The notes under the pieces were generated by a model that had not been told where the DNA came from, did no database searches, and saw only the letters and a program-made list of their open reading frames with translations. 64,000 nucleotides of DNA from Weeksellaceae bacterium (GTDB lineage Bacteria; Bacteroidota; Bacteroidia; Flavobacteriales; Weeksellaceae). Shown here piece by piece: positions 1 through 9,035 of this stretch. The stretch spans positions 1,054,001-1,118,000 of the forward strand of contig OX460916.1 in the NCBI GenBank assembly GCA_949788275.1. Reading direction: 5' to 3'. The position numbers and the translations under genes were made by a program. Positions within the stretch are counted from its first letter, which is position 1, and the number at the start of each line of letters is the position of its first letter.

Positions 1-541
1 AAAACTACTATTGCCTAATTTTAAGGGGAGACAAATGGGTGGACATTCTTAAAAAATGTTTTTTTAAAAATGGTATAAAGTATTGTGTTAGTATTTGTTA
101 AATTTTAGAAAAACGGGAAATAATATAATACTAAAGAAAGCACTATATTTTACTGTACATAGTCTGTTTGAAAAGAGAAAAGTCTTTTAAAAATTATTAA
201 AAAATGGGTGCAGATTAGATACAAATTATAATCCTACTAGGCCAATTTATCAGTCACCAAATATAAAAACAAAAAAAAATGTACCATAGACTGCTTTTTT
301 TAAGGGCAGCATAAGAAGTTGAAGATTTAATTGGTAAATCGTTCTTATCAGAAAAATTAAAACGCAATTATTTGCAAAGTTATCAGCGTCGATTGAAGAA
401 GCTGAGAATAGTAATCGAGTAAAAAAAATGAACGAGGAGATTTCCTTAGCGCATTTTTCATCCTTAATATTATATAAGGAAAACAGAATAGGTTATTCCT
501 TCTTTTCGACGTAATTTTATAAGTGAAAAATAGAAACAAAA
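1..541. other. Gene-poor leader region at the window start
   Basis: AT-rich DNA before ytxJ. I see no convincing gene. A 60-codon minus-strand reading frame here has low-complexity composition and no recognisable family. A short plus-strand open stretch near 320-425 has no usable start and may be a decayed gene end. The only structured part is the partial hairpin repeat near 274-315. Confidence 0.5.
274..315. repeat. Decayed copy of hairpin repeat flanking ytxJ
   Basis: The left arm, AAAATGTACCATAGACTGCT followed by a T-run, matches the left arm of the hairpin at 1133-1179 with one difference. The right arm has decayed. The two copies are in the same orientation on either side of ytxJ, which suggests a small mobile or duplicated hairpin element. 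Confidence 0.5.
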
Positions 542-871
542 ATGAAAAAAATAGATATTACAACTTTAGATCATTTAGATCAAATTGATCAAGCATCTTT
601 TAATCAACCAAAAATTATTTATAAACACAGTTCAACTTGTGGATTATGTGATATTATTTGGGATATTGTAAAAGAAAGCGATTTTGAACTGAATTATTTA
701 GATTTATTAACGTACAGACCACTCTCTAATGAGATTGAACGACGATACAATGTTCAGCACGAATCACCGCAAATTCTTATTATAAAAGATGGAAAATGTG
801 TGTACAATGCCTCACATCGTAAAATAAAAAATGAAGAAATTCAGAAGCAGTTAGATCAATTGGTTGATTGA
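542..871 (+). CDS. ytxJ: YtxJ family bacillithiol-system redox protein (monothiol bacilliredoxin-like)
   Basis: Small thioredoxin-fold protein of 109 residues, the usual size for the family. The segment KHSSTCGLC (residues 28-36) is where YtxJ proteins carry their redox cysteine, and SPQILIIKDGKCVYNASH (about 75-92) matches the conserved C-terminal half. The family is thought to remove bacillithiol from mixed disulfides in the cytoplasm. Unlike many YtxJ proteins, this one has a CxxC pair, so dithiol chemistry is possible. The gene stands alone, and no strong promoter consensus is visible upstream. Family assignment is by motif memory; the function is inferred. Confidence 0.8.
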   Translation: MKKIDITTLDHLDQIDQASFNQPKIIYKHSSTCGLCDIIWDIVKESDFELNYLDLLTYRPLSNEIERRYNVQHESPQILIIKDGKCVYNASHRKIKNEEIQKQLDQLVD

Positions 872-1006
872 TAATGTATTAAAAAAACATCTTCTATGAA
901 TTTGAGCATAATTTCTGAATTTAGTAGAACGTGGAAAAGCTAATTCTACGTTAGAAATGTTACAAAAGTTAGTTAGATTTCAAATGTAAACTTAAAGCCT
1001 TTGTTT

Positions 1007-1121
1007 CGCGCAAACGATTGCAGCGGCATCCTTTGTTGGGATTTTCTTTCATTCATTAATCCCTTGATTTTCTTCCCAACAAAGATATAGCGGAAAGCGT
1101 GGCCCGAAGGGTGCGCCCAAA
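1007..1121 (+). repeat. Dispersed ~115-bp intergenic element, copy 1
   Basis: This is one of five related copies in the window. It begins GCGCAAACGATTGCAGCGG and ends in a GGCCCGAAGGGTGCGCCC-like terminus, with an internal inverted repeat (TTTGTTGGGA / TCCCAACAAAG type). It lies between the convergent genes ytxJ and mnmE. The other copies are at 13211, 29711, 42461 and 50321. The rest of this 418-base gap holds no gene. Confidence 0.75.
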
Positions 1122-1132
1122 TACAATCAAAA

Positions 1133-1179
1133 AAAATGTACCATATACTGCTTTTTTAGAGTAGTATAGGGTACATTTT
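1133..1179. repeat. Hairpin repeat / possible terminator between ytxJ and mnmE
   Basis: About 20-bp imperfect inverted repeat: AAAATGTACC pairs with GGTACATTTT, continues through ATACT/AGTAT, and encloses a T-rich loop. It could end transcription of the convergent ytxJ and mnmE genes, but the same left arm occurs at 274-315, so it is also a repeated element. Confidence 0.55.
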
Positions 1180-1289
1180 CTATGTATTTGTAAGATTTCT
1201 AAGTAAAATTGAGTTTCTAAAATTGTATATTTCAAGTCTGATATCTCATATCTTACATCTAGTATCTATTGTAGTCTATTGTCTAAAAA

Positions 1290-2687
1290 TTACTTCCCAA
1301 TACAGAATTTTCCAAAAATGGTTCCTAAAATATCCTGATCTACATCGATTTCACCGGTGATTTGTCCCAGGTAATGCAGGGCCTCGCGAATATCCATAGC
1401 TAAAAGATCGCCCGGAATTTCCATATCCATTCCTTGTTTAATCTTTCCGATTTGCATTAGGGTGTTTTGAAGGGCTTCCAGGTGACGAGAGTTGGTTACG
1501 ATGGTATCGTCTTGAGACGAGCCTTTTAGTTGAATCTGACGAATTAGTTGTTGCTTTAGTTCATCGATTTGGTAACCGTCTTTAGCCGAAATAGGTAAGT
1601 GGATAACGTCTTTAAATTCTTCTTGAATGGCATCTGAAATGACCTGTTCTTCCGATAATACATCGACTTTATTGGCGATATTAAATACGATTTTTCCTTT
1701 ACTGTTTAAAGCGTCTAATTGTTGCGAAATCTGATTGTCTGAGGTAATATTGGCATCGTACAAGAAAAGCACAATGGTGGCATCGGCAATTTTCTCGAAA
1801 GTCTTTTCAATCCCAATGCGCTCAATTTGATCTCCGGCTTCTCGAATACCGGCGGTATCGATAAATCGGAACCCAACGCCTTCAATGTAAAGGGTTTCTT
1901 CAATGGTGTCACGGGTTGTTCCTTCTATGTCTGAAACAATAGCGCGCTCCTCGTTCAATAAGGCGTTCAATAAGGTCGATTTCCCCGCGTTAGGCGCACC
2001 AACGATGGCCACCGGAACACCATTCTTAATCACGTTTCCAAAGGCGAAAGAATCGGCTAATCGTTTAAGTAGTTGTTGTAGGTTGTTCAGTAAGGTATAG
2101 AATTGTCCACGATCGGCAAAAGCGACATCTTCTTCTGAAAAATCCAATTCCAATTCAATTAAGGCCGCAAAATTAATCATCTGCTCGCGTAAATCTTTAA
2201 TTTGATTCGAGAATCCACCCCGCATTTGCTTAATGGCAATCTCATGGGAAGCTTTTGAATCGGACGTGATTAAGTCGGCAACGGCTTCAGCTTGCGTTAA
2301 ATCCATCTTGCCATTCCAGAAGGCACGGAAAGTGTATTCACCTGGATTGGCATTTCGAATCCCTACCTTGTTCAATAGCTCCAATACTTTTTGTTGAATG
2401 TAAATGGAACCATGGGTTGAGATTTCAACCACATCTTCACCCGTATATGAATGGGGGTTTTTAAAAATCGAAAACAGAGCTTCGTCAATAATGGTTTCAC
2501 CGTCCATTACATACCCTAAATGAATGGTATGGGATGCGGCATCCATTAAGGATTTATTCTTGTTGAATTTCGATTGGTAAATTTGTGCAACTTTACTAAT
2601 CGCTTCTGGTCCAGAAACGCGTAGTACGGCAATCGCACCCATTCCGTTGGCTGTGGCTAATGCACAAATAGTATCATTTGAAATCAT
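1290..2687 (-). CDS. mnmE: tRNA uridine-5-carboxymethylaminomethyl(34) synthesis GTPase MnmE
   Basis: GTPase that, with MnmG, modifies the wobble uridine of several tRNAs. At 465 residues it is full length. The N-terminal folate-binding domain is followed by a G domain with G1 GAPNAGKST (230-238), a TTRDT switch motif, G3 DTAG (277-280) and G4 NKVD (339-342). It ends in the family's C-terminal CIGK with the catalytic cysteine. The first ATG fits the family N-terminus. A TAATTTTG box (2692-2699, minus strand) sits only four bases upstream, so the message may be leaderless. An unusual inverted repeat lies just behind that box. It is convergent with ytxJ. Confidence 0.97.
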   Translation of the reverse strand: MISNDTICALATANGMGAIAVLRVSGPEAISKVAQIYQSKFNKNKSLMDAASHTIHLGYVMDGETIIDEALFSIFKNPHSYTGEDVVEISTHGSIYIQQKVLELLNKVGIRNANPGEYTFRAFWNGKMDLTQAEAVADLITSDSKASHEIAIKQMRGGFSNQIKDLREQMINFAALIELELDFSEEDVAFADRGQFYTLLNNLQQLLKRLADSFAFGNVIKNGVPVAIVGAPNAGKSTLLNALLNEERAIVSDIEGTTRDTIEETLYIEGVGFRFIDTAGIREAGDQIERIGIEKTFEKIADATIVLFLYDANITSDNQISQQLDALNSKGKIVFNIANKVDVLSEEQVISDAIQEEFKDVIHLPISAKDGYQIDELKQQLIRQIQLKGSSQDDTIVTNSRHLEALQNTLMQIGKIKQGMDMEIPGDLLAMDIREALHYLGQITGEIDVDQDILGTIFGKFCIGK

Positions 2688-2698
2688 ATGACAAAATT

Positions 2699-2759
2699 AC
2701 GTCTTTTTTACCGAATGCATCAGGGCTTTTTGCACGCAAATTTTATTCGGTAAAGACGT
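2699..2759. repeat. Nested inverted repeat upstream of mnmE
   Basis: ACGTCTTT...ACCGAAT (2699-2716, with a three-base bulge) pairs with ATTCGGTAAAGACGT (2745-2759). The perfect small palindrome TTTGCACGCAAA (2729-2740) lies inside. It fills most of the gap between the dehydrogenase stop and the mnmE start. On the minus strand it lacks a clear terminal T-run, so an operator or cruciform is as likely as a terminator. Confidence 0.5.
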
Positions 2760-2772
2760 GTATAGGGTTATT

Positions 2773-4341
2773 TTATTGATTTATTTTTCGGTAAACCGCT
2801 TGGGCTACTTTGGCTCCGTCCATGGCCGCAGAGATAATTCCGCCGGCATAGCCTGCACCTTCGGCACAAGGGAATAAACCTTTTAGGTGAACATGTTCTA
2901 ATGTATCTGTATCTCTTGGGATACGAATAGGGGATGAGGTTCTACTTTCCGTTGCCACCACAACGGCTTCTTCGGTATAGTAGCCCTTCACTTTTTTGCC
3001 AAAGGTCTGAAAACCTAATTGCAAGGCTTTTAGTACTTCGCTAGGTAGGGTTTCCGACAATGAGCTAGAGGTTAACCCGGGTAGATACGAACAGTCTGGC
3101 AATGAATTGGAAACCCGATTGTGTACAAAATCGGTCATTCGTTGAGCAGGGGCTTTTAATTTTCCGCCACCAGCATCCCAGGCCTTCTTTTCAATCATCT
3201 GCTGAAATTCCATTCCAGCCAACGGGCCTGTGAATCCGTAAGCCGCAAAGTCTTTTTCATCGACCGTTACCACCATGCCCGAGTTGGCAAAAAAACCATC
3301 GCGCTTCGATGGCGACCATCCATTCACCACTAATTCGCCTTCGTCTGTACTGGCCGGTGCTATAATCCCACCGGGACACATACAGAATGAGAAAACGCCT
3401 CTTCCAGCTTCCTGACTCACCAAGGAATAGGATGCCGGAGGTAGTAACTCGTTCCGCTCACCCGAAATACCACAATGATATTGGGCTTGATCGATGACCG
3501 ACTGCGGATGTTCTATACGAACGCCTAAAGCAAAGGCTTTTGCTTCTAATAACACCTTATGTCTATGCAATAGTTTGAAGATGTCACGAGCCGAATGGCC
3601 TGTGGCTAATATCAATGAATCGGTTTCAACGGTTAAATCACCGTTTAATACCAATCCTTTAAGTTGATCGCCCTCGATTAGTAGATCGGTTAATTTTGTA
3701 TCAAAATGCACTTCACCACCACACTCAATAATCCCTTCGCGCATTGCTGCAATAATCCCAGGTAATTTATTGGTTCCGATATGAGGATGTGCTTCTTGAA
3801 GTATTTTTTCGGTAGCTCCAAAATGATGAAACCATTGCAAACTCTTAAGGATATTGCCTCGCTTGGTAGAACGGGTGTATAATTTACCGTCTGAATAGGT
3901 ACCCGCACCTCCTTCACCATAACAATAGTTCGATTCGGGGTTGACGATTCCATCTTTGTTCATCGCAGCTAAATCGCGGCGGCGACTACGGACATCTTTT
4001 CCGCGTTCGATAATGATGGGTTTCAATCCCAATTCAATTAATTCCAATGCAGCAAAAAGACCAGCAGGTCCTGCTCCAGCAATATATACAGGTTTAGCAT
4101 GACGAACGTTCTGTAAGTTGGGTTCAAATAAAAAGGCATCGCTAAATTCTTCGTCTATAAACACATTCACCTGTAATTGAGTCACAATATTTCGTGACCG
4201 CGCATCCAGGGAGCGACGAATAATTTGGTAAGCATTTATTTTTTCCACCGTACAGCCGCAAGCATCCGCTAATCGTTGTTTCAAAATGGTTTCGTTGGCC
4301 GCTTCCGCAGGCGAAAGACGTAAGGTAATTGTTTTGGGCAT
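2773..4341 (-). CDS. FAD-dependent dehydrogenase (COG2509-type, NAD(P)/FAD-dependent oxidoreductase)
   Basis: Flavoprotein of about 522 residues with an N-terminal ferredoxin-fold-like segment. The dinucleotide-binding motif GAGPAGLFAALELIELG is followed by the basic run ERGKDVRSRRRDL, a second FAD contact LATGHSARD, and a C-terminal GGI(I)SAAMDGAK segment that closes the FAD site. The family is widespread, but its substrate is unknown. I use the second ATG (MPKTITL): a TTG-N20-TATTTTTG promoter sits between it and the first ATG at 4377, so the longer start would not be transcribed. Physiological role unassigned. Confidence 0.88.
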   Translation of the reverse strand: MPKTITLRLSPAEAANETILKQRLADACGCTVEKINAYQIIRRSLDARSRNIVTQLQVNVFIDEEFSDAFLFEPNLQNVRHAKPVYIAGAGPAGLFAALELIELGLKPIIIERGKDVRSRRRDLAAMNKDGIVNPESNYCYGEGGAGTYSDGKLYTRSTKRGNILKSLQWFHHFGATEKILQEAHPHIGTNKLPGIIAAMREGIIECGGEVHFDTKLTDLLIEGDQLKGLVLNGDLTVETDSLILATGHSARDIFKLLHRHKVLLEAKAFALGVRIEHPQSVIDQAQYHCGISGERNELLPPASYSLVSQEAGRGVFSFCMCPGGIIAPASTDEGELVVNGWSPSKRDGFFANSGMVVTVDEKDFAAYGFTGPLAGMEFQQMIEKKAWDAGGGKLKAPAQRMTDFVHNRVSNSLPDCSYLPGLTSSSLSETLPSEVLKALQLGFQTFGKKVKGYYTEEAVVVATESRTSSPIRIPRDTDTLEHVHLKGLFPCAEGAGYAGGIISAAMDGAKVAQAVYRKINQ

Positions 4342-4359
4342 TGATTCAATAATTGGGCA

Positions 4360-4390
4360 CAAAAATACGGTTTTCAATCAACATATTCAA
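4360..4390 (-). promoter_or_regulatory. Promoter of the FAD dehydrogenase gene
   Basis: On the minus strand a -7 box TATTTTTG (4367-4360) is preceded, after 20 bases, by TTG (4390-4388). This is the Bacteroidota sigma-ABfr consensus. It decides the start codon at 4341. Confidence 0.6.
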
Positions 4391-4472
4391 CTCCGAAATC
4401 CCGAGGTTGAAAAGAGTCGTTTGAAAAGGGAGGTTGTCTCGAATCGGCAATCAGAAATGTAAAATCGATAGC

Positions 4473-4510
4473 ATAAAAAACCCCTTTAAGAACTTACTTA
4501 AAGGGGTTTT
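4473..4510 (-). terminator. Intrinsic terminator after the SIMPL gene
   Basis: Perfect 10-bp stem CCCCTTTAAG (4481-4490) / CTTAAAGGGG (4497-4506) with a six-base loop. Read on the minus strand, it is followed by six Ts. It can also work on the plus strand. Confidence 0.85.
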
Positions 4511-4585
4511 CGGGATAATTGATACTAAGCGTCTATAGTTTTAAATTTACAGGTAAATTCTTGTCTATTGGCCCCTATCAATTTA

Positions 4586-5320
4586 TTAATTACTCTTAAA
4601 GCTAACTTTTACGGTAATATTTGCTGTTTTTTGGCGAGAAGTGGTATTAAAAGCACCGCCATATGAATACTCTTCATTATCGTTTTTACCAGTGATTTGG
4701 AAGATTCCAAGATCGGCTTTCATAATTTGACCTAATTTTGAGCCTGCTTTGGTAGCGATATTTTCACCACGCTGTTTTGCGTTTTCAGAGGCTTGCGCAA
4801 TTAATTCTAATTTTAAATCTTCTAATTTAGAGTAGTAATAACTCGGATTGGAAGAGCTTAATTCGATTCCTTGGCTGATTAAAGTAGAAATCTCGCGAGA
4901 AGCCTTTTCTATTTTATCCAAATCGGTTGATTCGATGGTGACATCTTGTGATAAGATATAGCCGTTGAATTGAGAGAATGAGTTACCATTGGCATCGGTC
5001 CCATAGATAAAATCTTTGGAGATATTAACTGCTTCAAAGATAATTTCATTGGCCTTAATTCCCTGACCGATTAAGAAGCTTTTAACAACGTTTTGGTCTT
5101 CTTTCAGTTGAGCAGACGCTGACTTTAAATCGCTGTCGTTTCGGCTGTAAGTCGCACGCCATTTCACTAAATCGGCATCGAAATTTTTCATAGCATTCCC
5201 TGTGACATTCACCGTTTGTGTTGACGTAAATTTATATTTATAGGCGTTGCCTAAGATAAAAGTAGCTAAAACTAAACCGAAGGCTGCAATAGCAGTTGCG
5301 ATAATTGAATTTTTATTCAT
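4586..5320 (-). CDS. SIMPL domain-containing protein (DUF541)
   Basis: 244-residue protein with an N-terminal signal anchor (about residues 5-26) and a periplasmic SIMPL domain. Family features are the NVTGNAMKNFDADLVKW start, YILSQDVTIESTDLDKI in the middle, and the closing TANITVKVSF strand. The domain is common in envelope proteins, and its biochemical role is not established. It is followed by a strong terminator. The downstream thiamine pyrophosphokinase start is too far for tight coupling, so it is probably monocistronic. Confidence 0.88.
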   Translation of the reverse strand: MNKNSIIATAIAAFGLVLATFILGNAYKYKFTSTQTVNVTGNAMKNFDADLVKWRATYSRNDSDLKSASAQLKEDQNVVKSFLIGQGIKANEIIFEAVNISKDFIYGTDANGNSFSQFNGYILSQDVTIESTDLDKIEKASREISTLISQGIELSSSNPSYYYSKLEDLKLELIAQASENAKQRGENIATKAGSKLGQIMKADLGIFQITGKNDNEEYSYGGAFNTTSRQKTANITVKVSFKSN

Positions 5321-5412
5321 TTTTTGGTGTATTTTAAGTGTGATTAATTCAATTAGCGCAAGTCAAAACCTATGCCAATTTTGTTAATGCTTTCTTAAAA
5401 CACAAAGAAGTG

Positions 5413-6030
5413 TTACTGTTCTTTTTCATTCAACACAAAGACAATGAGTTCGCCTTCTTCAAAACGTATTTCAACGGTATCGTTTACCGCTTTATTGCGG
5501 GTACCAATCCGTCCATGCATGGAAAGATTTTCTTTAAAAAGAGGGTATTCTAAACCCACTGTTTCTACTTTTTTGGCTTTTGGGAAGGGGTAGAGGGATA
5601 CGATTTTGTTTATGCATCGATCGATTACACATTCCTTTTCGGCAAAAAAGTAATAACCGTACTGATCGTACAAGGTAATCGATAACTCGTTTTTTACTTG
5701 TTGTACCGCTGTTAAATTGCCTAAGAAGTGATCTTGCTGTTTTCCACTTGCACCGTAAATATCAACGGTTTGAAAACCCTGGGCTATAATAATCTTAAAG
5801 ACCTTTTGCAAATCGGTTAAATTCTGATCGGGTGTTGTAATAACGTCACTTTCTTCGGGAAATAAGGCGATGTCCATCGAGTCGAAATCGCCACTAATTA
5901 CATCGGGTATTATGGAAGAATTAGCCAAGTAGTGGTAAGCACCATCAGTGCAAAAAAGGCGGTCGTAATTTTCAATCAACGGGAAGCGAGTAGGGGGCTC
6001 CCCGTTGATGAAAAGTAAGGCTTTTTTCAT
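5413..6030 (-). CDS. thiN: Thiamine diphosphokinase (thiamine pyrophosphokinase)
   Basis: Transfers pyrophosphate from ATP to thiamine to make the cofactor TPP. About 205 residues. Visible family motifs are CTDGAYHYL, the metal-binding SGDFDSM, the DQNLTDLQK substrate loop and GASGKQQDHFLGNL. The start MKKALLFINGE is chosen because its ATG overlaps the stop of the upstream adenosyltransferase gene by four bases (ATGA), a standard coupling arrangement; a longer frame would run further into that gene. Confidence 0.9.
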   Translation of the reverse strand: MKKALLFINGEPPTRFPLIENYDRLFCTDGAYHYLANSSIIPDVISGDFDSMDIALFPEESDVITTPDQNLTDLQKVFKIIIAQGFQTVDIYGASGKQQDHFLGNLTAVQQVKNELSITLYDQYGYYFFAEKECVIDRCINKIVSLYPFPKAKKVETVGLEYPLFKENLSMHGRIGTRNKAVNDTVEIRFEEGELIVFVLNEKEQ

Positions 6031-6596
6031 GATTCTCCTGGAATCCATTTAACTTCTTCGTGGTTGTTGTCATTGGCAATTTTTCGGGCCAAAACAAACA
6101 AGTAATCCGATAAACGATTCAAGTATTTTTGTAAAAGCGGACTAATTTCTTCCACTTCAGCTAAGGCCACCGTTAAACGTTCTGCACGACGACAGATACA
6201 ACGGGCTACATGGGCATGGGATGCAGCGATATTTCCACCGGGTAAGATAAAGTGGGTTAATTGCTCCAATTGGCTGTCAATGTCATCGATCCAACCTTCT
6301 AATTGAACAATATCTTCTTCTTGCACCGTTTTTGGAATTCGCGATTTCCCATTGGCTAAGATTAACTTTTCTACCGGAGTAGCTAATTCAGCTCCTAGGT
6401 TAAACAAGTTTTTTTGAATAATGATTAACTCTTCTTCAAAAATGGGATCAATCTCGTACGATCGCACTAAACCGATGTATGAATTTAATTCGTCTACTGT
6501 TCCGTAGGACTCTATCTTAATATCATTTTTCCCAATCTTCGTTCCACCATAAAGGGCTGTCGTTCCTTTATCGCCTGTTTTAGTATATATTTTCAT
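6027..6596 (-). CDS. Cob(I)yrinic acid a,c-diamide adenosyltransferase (PduO type)
   Basis: Adds the adenosyl group of ATP to cobalt(I) corrinoids to make coenzyme B12. At 189 residues it is full length for PduO-type enzymes. The N-terminal ATP loop YTKTGDKGTTALYGG, the active-site VDELNSYIG, and the late motif HVARCICRRAERLTVAL with the conserved RRAER are all present. It is the first gene of a two-gene unit with thiamine pyrophosphokinase. No cobalamin riboswitch was recognised upstream. Confidence 0.93.
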   Translation of the reverse strand: MKIYTKTGDKGTTALYGGTKIGKNDIKIESYGTVDELNSYIGLVRSYEIDPIFEEELIIIQKNLFNLGAELATPVEKLILANGKSRIPKTVQEEDIVQLEGWIDDIDSQLEQLTHFILPGGNIAASHAHVARCICRRAERLTVALAEVEEISPLLQKYLNRLSDYLFVLARKIANDNNHEEVKWIPGES

Positions 6597-6765
6597 GATT
6601 CTAGTATCGAATGTTTATAGTCCCAATATAGGAAAAAATTATGAATTTAGTTTTTTAGTCTTTAGTAATTAGTCGATCGATAGTAATTCGTTGTTAGTCT
6701 ATAGGAACTAGTCTTTCATTATTTTCAAATCATCCAATCTTCAAATTTTTAAATCAAATTCTCCT

Positions 6766-7986
6766 TTAACTCTCTTTCGGTATAAGTGCTTTCACCGTAA
6801 ATTGAAATCCGATGGCGGAAGCAAATAATAAGACGGCGGTTCCTAACCAAAGGGCTTCGAAACTGTAGTCACCGGCAATTTTTGTTCCTAAATAAGGCGA
6901 AACAATAAAGGCAATTGCCGCAGAAAGGCCGTTGAGTCCCATATAGGCTCCTCGGTTGTTCATCCCGGCTCGCATGGCGGTAACAGTCGACATTAAAGGC
7001 AATACAAGCATTTCTCCAATAGACATTAATGAAATCGCTAAGTATAAAAATCCAAGGGTATGATTAAAGGCAAAAATTACAAAACTCAACCCAGTCACCA
7101 TTGATCCATAACACAAAATTTGGGTCACGGTAAACTTCTTCTCTGTCCAGTGAACAAGAAGCATTTCGAACAAAAAGATACACAGTCCACTGTATCCCAT
7201 GATTAACCCAATTTCTTTGCGCGACATTTGGGCTACGTCTTGGTAGAAGAGGGGAAGTGTATTTAAAATTTGAAAGAAAGCGATCGAAAAGAAAACACAA
7301 AATAGGTTAAACGCATGAAAGCGCCAATCTAAATAAGCATTGCGTTCAGGCACAGAAGAACGGTTTTTTTCCAGTTCTTCTTCGGTATACACATTTCGTT
7401 CTTTACGCTTATAGAAAAATTGGATAAAGACAACACCCGCAATGATAGCGGCGATGGCATTTCCATAAAATAATAAATTATACGAATAATCTGCTAGAAA
7501 ACCACCCATGGCTGGTCCTATTGAAAATCCTAAATTAACGGCCATACGATTCAAGGAGAAGGCACGGGTTATGTTCTCTTTGCGGGCATATTTGGTAATC
7601 GCCACGGAGTTGGCTGGTCGAAACATTTCTGAAACCGTACTCAACACCATAATCATGGTTGCCAAGCCCCAAATACTAACAAAGTGGGGTAAAAGTAAGA
7701 ACATAGGTGCACTGACCACTAAACTGAACGCTTGTACTTTAAAATTCCCGATACGGTCGGTTAACCAACCCCCTAACCAAGAACCAAAGACACATCCAAT
7801 TCCATAGAAACTTAAGACCAAACCAGATTCTTCTAAAGAGAAGTTCAACTTGGACGTCATATAAATTCCTAAAAATGGTAAAACCATTGAACCTGTTCTG
7901 TTCAATAACATAACGATAGCCAACATCCATGACTCTTTTGAAAGTCCGCTGTAGGCATCGATATAGATTTTAAGAATCTTTTTCAT
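6766..7986 (-). CDS. MFS transporter (drug/metabolite exporter type)
   Basis: 406-residue membrane protein with about twelve hydrophobic segments. The loop between segments 2 and 3, GSWLGGWLTDRIGN, is the signature A motif of the major facilitator superfamily, and a second charged half-motif follows in the middle. It resembles multidrug-type MFS proteins; the substrate cannot be read from sequence. It is transcribed divergently from the secreted protein gene at 8103. The 168-base stretch downstream contains TAGTC/TAGT low-complexity DNA. Confidence 0.88.
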   Translation of the reverse strand: MKKILKIYIDAYSGLSKESWMLAIVMLLNRTGSMVLPFLGIYMTSKLNFSLEESGLVLSFYGIGCVFGSWLGGWLTDRIGNFKVQAFSLVVSAPMFLLLPHFVSIWGLATMIMVLSTVSEMFRPANSVAITKYARKENITRAFSLNRMAVNLGFSIGPAMGGFLADYSYNLLFYGNAIAAIIAGVVFIQFFYKRKERNVYTEEELEKNRSSVPERNAYLDWRFHAFNLFCVFFSIAFFQILNTLPLFYQDVAQMSRKEIGLIMGYSGLCIFLFEMLLVHWTEKKFTVTQILCYGSMVTGLSFVIFAFNHTLGFLYLAISLMSIGEMLVLPLMSTVTAMRAGMNNRGAYMGLNGLSAAIAFIVSPYLGTKIAGDYSFEALWLGTAVLLFASAIGFQFTVKALIPKES

Positions 7987-8102
7987 GACCGAAATTTATA
8001 AATTTTTGCAAAGTACGTGAATTAAGACGAAAAAAGGGCGCTTTTAGGGGTGGATTTATCATAATCTTTACTTACTTTTGAAAGGATTTAAATCTTATAC
8101 GA

Positions 8103-8951
8103 ATGCTTCAGCATTTAATTTTACAAATTGTTCTTATTGTACAGGGCATAGGAGCGGCTTCTGGTATTGTTTCAGACGGGCATTTCATCTACCTTATTTC
8201 AGATGATGATACGCGCTTGTTTATTACAGATCAGCGGACTAAGCAAACGACGAAAGTTGATTTGATTCCTTCCATGGCTGGCATAAAAATGACCAAGAAA
8301 AATAAACCAGATTTTGAAGCATTAACCAAAGAAGGCGCGTATATCTACGCCCTGGGATCGGGTTCAAAAATCAATCGCAACGATTTTATTGCCTATCATT
8401 TGCCTACAGAGAAAGTTACGCGGTATTCTACGGATGAGTTGTTCCAAAGCATGATGCAGTTAAGTGGTATCCCTCCCGATGAATTTAACATAGAAGGAAT
8501 GACCAGTGATGGAGAAAAATCCTACTTTTTGAATAGAGGGAACGGAGCCTCAGGTATGAATGGACTTTTCATTGTTCAGTCGCCCCTTAAAAGCCTTATG
8601 GAATCACCAAGTGAAATGAAGTATGTACCTATTCCTCTTCCGGTTTTCGGCGATTTCACCACCGGATTCAGCGATGGAGTAGTGGTTGATGGTATGCTGT
8701 TTTTCACAGCAACCTTGGAAGAGAGTAAAGATGTGATTGATGATGGAAAAATCAATGGTTCGTATATAGGACGTTTAAATTTAACCAATTTCCAAGTCGA
8801 AGAATTTGTGCAAATATCCAAAGATCAGAAAATTGAAGGAATTACGTTGTTGAAACAGACAGCCCAGGCCTATACTTTTCTTCTTTGTGCAGATAATGAC
8901 GATAAGGCAATTGAAACAAATGTATTTCAAGTGGATGTTCAGAAAAAATGA
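8103..8951 (+). CDS. Secreted protein of unknown function, possibly beta-propeller
   Basis: 282 residues with a short hydrophobic N-terminus ending near GIGAASG that may serve as a signal. The body has several strand-turn units with repeated acidic turns (SDDDTRLFITD, DDGKINGSYIGRLN, CADNDDKAIET), as in small beta-propeller or phytase/esterase-like scaffolds. I recognise no catalytic motif. Similar proteins occur as conserved hypotheticals in Bacteroidota. A TACTTTTG box lies about 24 bases before the ATG (8072-8079). Confidence 0.7.
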   Translation: MLQHLILQIVLIVQGIGAASGIVSDGHFIYLISDDDTRLFITDQRTKQTTKVDLIPSMAGIKMTKKNKPDFEALTKEGAYIYALGSGSKINRNDFIAYHLPTEKVTRYSTDELFQSMMQLSGIPPDEFNIEGMTSDGEKSYFLNRGNGASGMNGLFIVQSPLKSLMESPSEMKYVPIPLPVFGDFTTGFSDGVVVDGMLFFTATLEESKDVIDDGKINGSYIGRLNLTNFQVEEFVQISKDQKIEGITLLKQTAQAYTFLLCADNDDKAIETNVFQVDVQKK

Positions 8952-9035
8952 ATAAAAACGAAGCAATCAATCTAAACAACAAGTAAAACCAATTATTAAA
9001 CGAACGGCAATTCTTCCGAGATAATTCACTTTTTA

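Noticed and set aside
357-539. 60-codon minus-strand reading frame
   Set aside because: AT-rich, low-complexity translation without family resemblance, in a repeat-bearing gap.
4342-4377. Longer start of the FAD dehydrogenase gene
   Set aside because: The added 12 residues lie over the promoter -7 box; the ATG at 4341 fits the family.
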